NCBI GenBank assembly: GCA_030762935.1
Contig: CM060896.1
Coordinates: forward strand, 13,349,001-13,413,000
Length of the DNA: 64,000 nucleotides
From: Hymenopus coronatus
Taxonomy: Eukaryota; Arthropoda; Insecta; Mantodea; Hymenopodidae
Direction: 5' to 3'
In this document: piece after piece, positions 56,180-64,000 of the stretch
How the letters are laid out: the number at the start of each line of letters is the position of its first letter
Position numbering within the stretch: the stretch's first letter is position 1
Notes under the pieces: generated by a model
Database searches by the model: none
Seen by the model: the letters and a program-made list of their open reading frames with translations, nothing else
Told to the model about the DNA's origin: nothing
Made by a program: the position numbers and the translations under genes

Positions 56180-56769
56180 GTAACAATTTGAAACTAACAG
56201 CAATAAAAACAAAATTAGTAGTCATACATAGCTTACCATGTTTTATAACTATTAGAACGCCTTATTCCTTATTTAATTTATTACTATCTGTTGTAAAATC
56301 ATAAACTGAATATTGGTCATATACTTATTTATCGTATCTAGGATAAAATAATGTATTATACAAACCTCTGTTATCCACTTCCCTTCGGGTCACGTTTTAA
56401 ATTGTTCTACTCGTGGATAAACTCTCTGTTTATTCAGTTGTATAAAAATGACTATTAACACAATATGCCGTTGTTACGTCGCAGTTCTCCTGATGACTTT
56501 GACAAGCTTGTGTATACTTGCCGCCAAAGTCTCCGAACGCTTACCAAGTGAACGTCGCTTAACCTGTTACGATATTGGCTTTTAATGTAATTAAATTTGG
56601 AAAAAGATTCCTTCCAAATGTATGTGGTCCAAAGAATGCCATTACATTTATTGAAAACACCCGTAACCATGAGTAGCACTGCTTAAAGTGCTGCCACCTT
56701 TCTTTATTATAATATTTAATTTAGCAAGAGTTCCGTAATTCAAATAATCTTTTGTAAAAATGTGTATAT
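56180..56769. other. No recognised feature
   Basis: Non-repeat DNA; one 74-codon open frame on the minus strand (56455-56679) without motif. Confidence 0.4.
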
Positions 56770-56812
56770 GGAACAGTTAGAGTTATGTGAATGGAACACA
56801 TCCAACTTTTTT
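56770..56812 (+). repeat. HPR right-terminus remnant
   Basis: Only the last about 40 bases remain (agagttatgtgaatgg, acacatcc, T run), just before the second mariner. Confidence 0.65.
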
Positions 56813-56818
56813 GAAATA

Positions 56819-57939
56819 CGAGGGTCGGCAGATAAGTTCCAAGGCTCATACAGATATGGCGCCATTAGGCCAGTTAGACGGTAGCATCGTATAATTTAAC
56901 TCTAGACTAACTTGTATCCATAGTTACAGGTCAATAGCTTGTTTAGTTTTCCAATGACAGCATTTTAAACAAGACAACTTTAGAGTTCTCACGATTTGGA
57001 AAAACGAGCAGTGATTAAATAGTTCCATTGAAAAGGCTTAGCGCCTAAAGAAATCAAGGAGGAAATGGACAGTACATTGAAAGACTCTGCCCCTCCATAT
57101 TAAATGATTAAAAGGTGGATTGCAGAGTTTAAAATGGGACGTACGAGCACTAGTGATGAGCCTCGCTCTGGACGCTCTGTAGAAGTGACAACTCCAGAGA
57201 TCATTGAACAAATTCATCGTTTAGTACTGGAAGACCGCAGATTAAAGTTGTTTGAGATAGCAGAGGCTGTTAACATATCAAAATAACGTGCAGGTAATCT
57301 TATTTCAAGTAATGTTTTGGGCTTGCACAAGGTCTGTGCAAGATGGGTACCGCGTTTGTTGACACCTGATCAAAAGTTGCAAAGAAAAACTGTTTCTGTT
57401 AAGATTGTAGAGCTCTACCGTAAAAATCTCGGTGAATTTTTGTGACGGCTTATTACGATGGATAAAACTTGGATACATCACTACACTCCAGAAAACAAAT
57501 CAGTCAAAACAGTGGATTGCAGCAGGTGAACCAATTCCAAAAAATGACAGTCAATATTGTCAGCTAACAAGGTTATGGCGAGTGTTTCCTGGGATGCAAA
57601 GGGAATTATTTTTATTGATTTCTTGGAAAAGGCTAAAAATATCACTGATAACTTCTACGCAGCTTACTGCAATGTTTGAATGATGAGGTGAAAAGAAAAA
57701 GACCTCATTTGGCCAAAAAAAAAAAAAAAAAAAAATTGTTTCATCACGAGGAGGTCATTGCTGCGGTAAACAGCTACTTTGAGGACCTTGATAATCGCAC
57801 TACAGAGATGGGTTGTTTATATTAGAACACCGATATGACATAATCTCCTTTCTGGTATGGTATGTTGAGAAATAAAGCAAAAATAAATAAATAAATGCTG
57901 TTTTCATTGTGAGATCCGGGACCTATCAGCCGAGCCTAG
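56819..57939 (+). mobile_element. Mariner element 2, defective
   Basis: 1,121 bp flanked by TA on both sides (56817-56818 and 57940-57941). The left end cgagggtcggcagataagtt and the reversed right end ctaggctcggctgataggtc form imperfect inverted repeats typical of mariner. Same family as 10345-11581. Confidence 0.9.
56990..57870 (+). pseudogene. Mariner transposase 2, broken and deleted
   Basis: Contains AVIK, EPRSGRSVEVTTPEI, ARWVPRLLTPDQK and MDKTWIHHYTPEN (first Asp block, with Glu changed to Lys), then GIIFIDFLEKAK and KKKRPHLAK. About 161 bp present in mariner 1 (11240-11400) are missing at 57747/57748, which removes the second and third catalytic Asp. In-frame stops occur near 57020, 57100 and 57284. 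A 21-A run (57715-57735) sits at the same place as in mariner 1. Confidence 0.9.
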
Positions 57940-57941
57940 TA

Positions 57942-58832
57942 TATTCCCTTTTAATTTAAGTCGCAATTTCGAATTAATCATTTTACGTTCATTCTCGTTA
58001 CAACCGTTAATGCATTCACACATGCCAGATTATCTAATTGTGGCTCTTTTAAACCTTCATCAGCCATTTGAGGAAAAAATTCGAAACTAAAATTCTAACG
58101 AATTCTAACGAATTCTATCCTAAGGATGCGATACTAAATCACGCAGTCCGCGCTTGACTAGACGGTGACGTCACGGCTCCGTTACTTGTATCTGTTGCTT
58201 TTCGGAATGTTTTGTAAAATGGGACTAATAGTATATTACGTACTAAGAAGTGTAAGTTTTGGTTATCAGGTCGAGAATGCATATTGGGAATACGAGGCCC
58301 TCAGGGTCTGATAAGTAACTTACGGTTCGTGGTCAGCAAATTACTTTTTGAAATACTTTAATAAATCAAATTGTTTTTCAATATTTTGTTGAACATTAAG
58401 AAAAAATGAATTCTCAATGTGAACAAATGAAAGGTTACATGAAAATTATGTGGACAAAGCCTTCTTATACTATTCTTTTGTTAATGAATTTTTCAATAGA
58501 TTCTTTACTTGAAGTAGCACATGTCTTTGAGTGTTACGTCATTTCCTAATTGTATTGTAAGTATTAATGACCTCTCAAACTCTTACAGTGCTTGTTGCCA
58601 TGGCAATTAATAGATGAATTGTAAATTTAGCTTACATTACCAAACATGTGTTCAGAATGATTTACTTATACAGAATGTTAATGAACTATACCGAAACATT
58701 TTCACAGAATATGTAGATTACTTAAATAAGTAATTTGAGATAGGAGACTTATGGCCTGTTTGTTGACATTTCGAAGTAACAGCTATAAGTTTATGAAGTG
58801 TCAGTACACCACGTGTCGTGGGTCTTCGTCTG
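57942..58832. other. No recognised feature
   Basis: AT-rich non-repeat DNA; aattctaacg is repeated twice at about 58092-58113. Confidence 0.4.
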
Positions 58833-58839
58833 AAATGAA

Positions 58840-58878
<39 letters not shown>

Positions 58879-58965
58879 CCATTTACTCTGACAGGAATCG
58901 AACTCATGACCTTTGGTATAGGAGATTTCCGCGTTACGCATTAAGCCACCAGAGTATTTGAATAA
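58833..58965 (-). mobile_element. Short tRNA-like SINE, type E, with ATT tail
   Basis: Minus strand: an A-box-like region tggcttaatgcgtaacgcg and B-box gagttcgattcc (rc of 58893-58904), followed after 15 bp by an ATT run (AAT on + at about 58839-58876). A tRNA-like head with simple tail and no body. It is unlikely to be a true tRNA gene, because the acceptor stem is not paired. Confidence 0.6.
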
Positions 58966-59837
58966 TGGCCTCCAGAGTAAGCTATATAACCCAAGAACGT
59001 AGTTAATGAATGCTCAGTGTCGCACTGCCAAATGATTACTTCGAGATTTTACAGATTTTTGCGACATTAAATCTTGAGAACGCTAGTAATGAGCTGCTAA
59101 AAATCGATATTTCTATACTCGGGCAGCAGTTTTAAAGACATTCCAAGCCATTTTTTCAACTTGCTTTGCTTTAACACCGACTTCTCAGCACCTGATACCC
59201 ACACGTTTAAAGTTATGTTATCCGGTGCATCGCCGATCTCAAATTACTTATATCAGTCACGTGCACAATCTCGCAAATTATTTCGGTATAGTTCATTAAC
59301 ACCCTGTATATCGAGCATTAAAAGAAATACCTTTCGTTCCTTTCTAAAGAATATGGCATTAAAATGCAACAATATAATTTCCTGTTCACTTGAAAGTGAT
59401 TTTTTCATTAAAAATGGTTTTAGACTTTGCGTGTTCTAGTTTCACTTTCAGAACGAACTTTAATATGTGTGAATGATACCAGACTCAAACTATTGATCCA
59501 AATTACACCTTAAAGGAATTGAGAGGTTGGTGCGTGCTTCCAGAGAGAGGAATGCATGATGTACATATATTATGAGGAAGAAATTGATTTGATGTGTTTG
59601 GTTTTCATTAGAATGCAAATGTTGTTCATCACTATTAACGTTGAGAATTATTTCCATATAGATAGCTCGATACTTCCCCTCAATTAGGCAACTCGGAGCG
59701 TTATGGTAAACCTCCGCAATCCGGTCCACGTAGATTAAACATTGAAACTGATAGCGAAATATGTGTGAATCTAATTGTCATTTCATCACCTATTGAAATG
59801 ACCTACTGCTGCTCCTGAAATTACAGAAACTGTATAA
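58966..59837. other. No recognised feature
   Basis: AT-rich DNA; a phrase tcattaacaccctgtatatc at 59292-59311 resembles common insect transposon ends, but no partner end is found. Confidence 0.35.
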
Positions 59838-60621
59838 ACAAAATCTGATGTGTTTTATTCACATAACATTCTCTACATCTCTAATAAATTATTCTTAAAA
59901 CTTTATGCTTCTATTTACTTCAGCTAATCGAGAAAAATTAGCAGAAATAGTCTTATTACTTGCTTTCTTGTAAGCAGAAGCGAAATAAGAGAGTACCATA
60001 GGATAAAGTGATAGTCAAAAGCTGGCTGCTATGTGACTGAAGTTCCTTTGTATGGACAAGAGTTGATAAAGTCCTGTGTGAGAAAAGTATATGTATTTCA
60101 AGGCTGAAACCAAAAACAAGGAATATCTCAAAATCGGTAAGCTCCACGAAAAAAAATGTATATGACGTAACTTGTGTATTTTAACAAGATCTACACTTTT
60201 TATGGTAAGTTTACGGTTTACAAGTTTTTTCAAATTAAACAAAATTCATCCAGAATAAAATAGTCTTCAGAGGCTATTCCCAGAAAATTCAAGATATACA
60301 TATTGTTTATCAGATATCTTTAATTTACGATATTTGAATCAAAATCATTAGACCTTTTTGATAAAATCAAAATTTTCGAAAAAAAGTTCCATGTAGTTAG
60401 CGGTGAGGGTTTTTCTTGAAAATCTTCGTGTCGCATCCTTGGGAGATACCAAACTTAAATACCGTTCGCTATTTAACGGTCTTTTCGTTTTAGAGCTATG
60501 ATGTCCAGACACACAGACACATACACACGGACCTTATTCCAAAAATGCATGTTTTGATTTCAGGGGACCCAAAACATGTATTTTCGGTGAAATCTTGGCT
60601 AGAATTTTTGGGTGGAATGAC
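59838..60621 (-). repeat. HPR copy, hairpin end missing
   Basis: Right terminus aaaatctgatgtgttttatt; CA site acacacagacacatacacac. It stops at tttgggtggaatgacac, where another minus copy begins mid-sequence. Confidence 0.85.
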
Positions 60622-60911
60622 ACAAATTCTGTGTTCTAACATGCTCTACAATGTTTGTATAGTTAAGCAGCTATGTAAAATCCGTAAAGTATATCCATAA
60701 AGTAGTCTTCAGAGGCTATTCAAAATAAACAGCATATGTGAGGTAAATATCTTTAATATACGATATTTTGATCAAAAACGTTAGCCATTTTTGAGAAAAT
60801 AAAAACATTCGAAAAAAGTTGGATTTTCTTAATTTTCTTGTCGTATCCTTGGGAGATACCAAACTTAAATGCAAAGTTTGGTAATCAAAGGTCTTTTCGT
60901 TTTAGAGCTAT

Positions 60912-60966
<55 letters not shown>

Positions 60967-61120
60967 TGCACACATACGGACATTTTTCTAAAAATGCTAT
61001 TTTTTGATTCAGGGAGACTCAAAACATGTTTTTCCGGTGAAATCTCGGTGTGGAATTTTTGGGTGCAATACAATACCTTCTCTATACGCTATGTACATAG
61101 TACGGGTAGAGAAAGTAAAA
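60622..61120 (-). repeat. HPR copy, right part missing
   Basis: Starts at acacaaattctgtgttc and ends with the palindrome at 61082-61115 (cgctatgtacatagtacg). It has a long CA run at 60913-60962. Confidence 0.85.
60913..60962 (+). repeat. CA microsatellite in HPR
   Basis: About 25 CA units at the family's fixed GT/CA site. Confidence 0.95.
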
Positions 61121-61429
61121 ATTATCTGACATCGAGGCAATACACGGGTGCACACTTGCACAATTTCGAAGGCAAAAATTGTTGAATAGTTCGATTACCA
61201 CGACATTCCCCAGATTTAGACCACAGTCATTTTTTATTTCTAAACCTGGAAAAGTGATTAGGTGGAAAATCATACACGTCTACAAGATCTTCCAGACTTT
61301 TGCCTGTTTGGAAGCTCTTCCGAAATCATACCTTATGGATAGCTTAAAACAGCTGGAGAAACGCTGGAAAAGTGTATCGAGATAACAGGAGATTGTTGAA
61401 AACTAAAAGAAGAAAAATAATATGCTTGC
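61121..61429. other. No recognised feature
   Basis: Non-repeat spacer between inverted HPR copies. Confidence 0.4.
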
Positions 61430-61570
61430 TTATTACTTTCTCTATACGGACTATGTACATAGTGTATAGAGAAGGTATTGCACTCCACCCAAAAATTCGA
61501 TACCGAGATTTCACCGGGAATATATGTTGTAGGGTCCCCTTTATTTAAAAAGAGTATTTTCGGAAAACGG

Positions 61571-61610
<40 letters not shown>

Positions 61611-62313
61611 TGTCTGTCAACACTATAACTCAAAAACGAAAACTCGATAAAATACCAAACTTGGTATTTAGTTTAGCATCTTTCAGGGATACGACACGAA
61701 GGTTTTGAGAAAAATCTCCCCACACTAAACTATCCTTTACATGGAACTTTTTTCTAAATGTTTGATGTTCTCAAAAATGGCTCTAACGATTTTGATTAAA
61801 TTTTCGTATATTAAAGATATTTACCTGACAAATAAAATGTATATCTTGAATTTTCTGGGAATAGCCTCTGAAGACTAATTTATTCTGGATGCAGTTTACG
61901 GAATTATGTATAACTGCTAAACTGTAAGAGATGAACAAAAACTTACCACACAAAAAATGTAGAGCACGTTAAAACACACATATACATCTTCTTTTTCGTG
62001 GAGATGGTCGTTTTTGAGATATTCCTTGTTTTAGGTTTCTGTTTTGAAAAACTTATAATTTTCTTTAACAGAGATTTGTCAACCAGTGTCCAAACAAACA
62101 AAGGAACTTCAGTGACATAGCAACCAGCTTTCGACTTTCACTTTAACCTATGGTACTCCCTTATTTCGCTTCTGCTTACAAGGAAGCAAGTAATAAGACT
62201 ATTTCTGTTAATTGTTTCTGATTAGCATGAAGTAAATAGAAGAATAAGCTTTTTAAGATTTATTTGTTATAGAGATGTAGAGAAAGTCATGTGAATGGTA
62301 CACATCAGATTTT
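61430..62313 (+). repeat. HPR copy, complete
   Basis: Palindrome ggactatgtacatagtgt, a GT run at 61572-61608 ending gtctgtctgtc, and right end gtagagaaagtcatgtgaa. Next to the family reference this is the most regular + copy. Confidence 0.9.
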
Positions 62314-62387
62314 CTTTTTATAAGGATTTATTGAAAGGAGATCTTTTCTGAAGCATAGATAGTCATGAGAACGTAACATATAAGATT
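62314..62387 (+). repeat. HPR right-terminus repeat
   Basis: A short second right end (agatagtcatgagaacg, aacatataagattttt) lies before the next left end, so a copy has been reduced to its last bases between two others. Confidence 0.55.
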
Positions 62388-62867
62388 TTTACTTTCTGTA
62401 CAGGTACTACGTGCATAGTGTATACAGAAGTTTTTGCATTCCGCCCGAAAATTCGATACTAATATTACACTGGAAATACACACATTAGAGTCCTCTGTAT
62501 CCAAAAAAGCACTTATTCCGCGCGTGTGTATGTCTTTAGACACGATAACGCAAAAACGAAAAATCGGTAAAATACCAAAGTTGATATTTAAGTTCAGTAT
62601 TTGCCAAGGATGCGACACGAAGATTTTGAGTTACACCCCCTCGCCCGAACCTATCCTTTATATGGAAACATTTTCGAAAATTTTGACTTTCTCTTAAATA
62701 GCTCTAACGATTTTGATTAAAATACCGTATATTAAAGATATCTACAGGACAAAAAAAAATATATTTTGAATTTGCTACGAATATCATTTGTAGACATCTT
62801 TATTCTTAATGTATTTTACATAACTAGTAATTCGTAAGGGATAGACAAAAACTTTACAAAATATGTA

Positions 62868-63112
62868 GAGGTCAGCGAGTTGACTTCTCACTTGGAGGTC
62901 CCAGGTTTGATTCCCAGCTGGGGCGGGAAATTTTTCATTAGCCAGAATTATTCCCTATCCCCCTCAGAGTCTGGAAGTCTGTATGTGAGAGTGAATGTGT
63001 GTGTGTGTGTGTTTGAGATAAAAATGATTTACAGTCAGCGAGTTGTTGGTAATGTAAATCCCCCGATTTTACCTCAGAGTTAAAGGGGATAAATAAATGA
63101 AATAATATAAAT
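62868..63112 (+). mobile_element. SINE type D, fuller copy
   Basis: cgagttgacttctcacttgg, B-box-like ggtttgattccc (62904-62915), gctggggcgggaaat, attattccctatccc, agagtctggaagtc, GT run (62997-63012), then gtaaatcccccgattttacc and an ATAAATAAAT tail. It supplies the 3' part that the copies at 24622 and 32361 lack. Confidence 0.75.
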
Positions 63113-63127
63113 ACACACACACACATA

Positions 63128-63667
63128 CAGAGTTGAAGCTCGCTTATACGTTATTCACTTCAACATTTTTCGATCATATACGCTAAAATGTTTGTCGTTA
63201 TCCATTAAAATTTTGCTCAATTATGTTTTCTCAGTAATGTGTTACTTTTTCTGATCCCCATACACAAAATGTACCCATTTATACGTTTTTAAAAAAACGT
63301 ACAGTGGTGTGCTTGCTGTGTATAGCCTTGGAGTTGCCTGGTTTGCGGTTTTCATTGTCACTTATCGTTCCAACAATCTATTAACCTTGGTTCCAACAGT
63401 CACTTGTCTGCTTTAAGTCGAGTACTGCTAGTGTGCTGTTTTCATTGTCATATCGTTCCAACAGTCACTTGTCTATTTTATGTGGAGTTAAAAACAGGAG
63501 AAGAAACACGTGTGAATATCAACCAGCAAGGAAGAAAACAAGAAAATCCTTAACTCTTGGTGAAAAACTAAAAATTCTGGATGAGGTCCATACCAGAAGA
63601 GAAAATCAGTTACATATTTTCTCATTTATACAGTGTTTTAGTAAAAAGTATAAGTGAGGTTCCATTT
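63128..63667 (+). mobile_element. Pogo/Tigger-derived MITE 2
   Basis: 540 bp between TA dinucleotides (63126-63127, 63668-63669), ends cagagttgaagctcgcttat and (reversed) near aaatggaacctcacttatac. Same family and same internal deletion as 37856-38442. Confidence 0.85.
63433..63657 (+). pseudogene. Pogo/CENP-B-type HTH, N-terminal remnant
   Basis: Ends EYQPARKKTRKSLTLGEKLK and ILDEVHTRREN, then leaves the conserved domain at the deletion (NQLHIFSFIQCF) and stops at 63655. It matches the remnant at 37927-38241 residue by residue with few changes. Confidence 0.75.
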
Positions 63668-64000
63668 TATATATATGCAGATCTCGTTGAAACACATAAT
63701 TTATATCATATACATGTTTTTCGTGGAATTGACCATTTTTGAGATATTCCTTATTATTGGTTTCAGTTTTAAAATACTTATCTTTAAAGATTCGGGAGTT
63801 TCGCAATTCCTACAATGCAAAGAAACGATTTGATCCGCATGGCAACCAGTTGTTATAGGATTTGACTATCACTTTAGCCTGGTGTATGCCCTTATTTACC
63901 TTCTCGTTACAAGAAATCAATTGTGCTAATGTTTATCTCAATGAAGTATATAGATGCATAGGTTTCTTAAGACTATTTTTTTACAGAGATGTAGAGAAAG

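Larger units (their letters stand above)
62388..64000 (+). repeat. HPR copy split by SINE and pogo MITE, cut by window edge
   Basis: The left part 62388-62867 ends at acaaaatatgtagagg. The right part restarts at about 63672 (gcagatctcgttgaaacac) and reaches the window edge at tgtagagaaag. The two parts join in register with intact copies. The 800 bp between are two nested elements. Confidence 0.85.

Noticed and set aside
58878..58965. tRNA gene next to the AAT run
   Set aside because: The box motifs are tRNA-like, but no full cloverleaf can be drawn and the ATT tail fits a SINE.
1..64000. CRISPR array
   Set aside because: Tandem and dispersed repeats are far too long and irregular, and everything else is eukaryotic.

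Overview
This window looks like intergenic DNA from a large, repeat-rich arthropod genome, most likely an insect. It is AT-rich, has no long host gene, and contains mariner, pogo/Tigger-like and Tc1-like transposon remains, tRNA-derived SINEs, three types of non-LTR retrotransposon remnant (an ORF1/RT type, an I-like type and an R2-like type) and many GT/CA microsatellites. I cannot name the species. A cockroach-like or other hemimetabolous insect is only a guess from the mix of elements.

The backbone is one dispersed family, called here the hairpin repeat (HPR), of about 0.85-0.9 kb per full copy. About fifty copies or fragments lie on both strands and occupy roughly half of the window. The left end is a near-perfect palindrome (core ACTATGTACATAGT between ACTTTCTCTA and TAGAGAAAGT arms). 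The right end repeats the TAGAGAAAGT motif and closes with CATGTGAATGGAACACATC and a T run. A GT/GTCY microsatellite or minisatellite sits at the same internal place in most copies. Copies often abut head to tail. This architecture recalls non-autonomous Helentron/HINE (DINE-1-like) elements, but that is inference.

Layout: 1-5.3 kb, HPR copies on +, some in tandem; 6-14 kb, HPR copies mostly on -, with a mariner nested at 10.3-11.6 kb; 14.5-16 kb, no recognised content; 16-18.4 kb, HPR array with a nested SINE; 18,611-34,101, a near-identical tandem duplication of a 7.75-kb block; 34.5-36.1 kb, broken non-LTR element with ORF1 and RT pieces; 36.6-45.7 kb, HPR copies, a pogo-derived MITE, Tc1-like and mariner fragments and one candidate host exon; 46.4-48.5 kb, I-like LINE; 48.9-54.8 kb, HPR copies, one split by an R2-like fragment; 55.4-56.2 kb, a 733-bp inverted-repeat MITE; 56.8-57.9 kb, a second mariner; 59.8-64 kb, HPR copies with a nested SINE and pogo MITE.

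The main result is the 7.75-kb direct duplication. Its flanks show that a crossover between two direct HPR copies, inside a 7-bp identical stretch, made it. The two units appear to differ only in the lengths of three simple repeats. The genes do not work together as a pathway: all recognisable coding sequence is decayed mobile-element sequence, apart from one possible exon on the minus strand near 39.1 kb.
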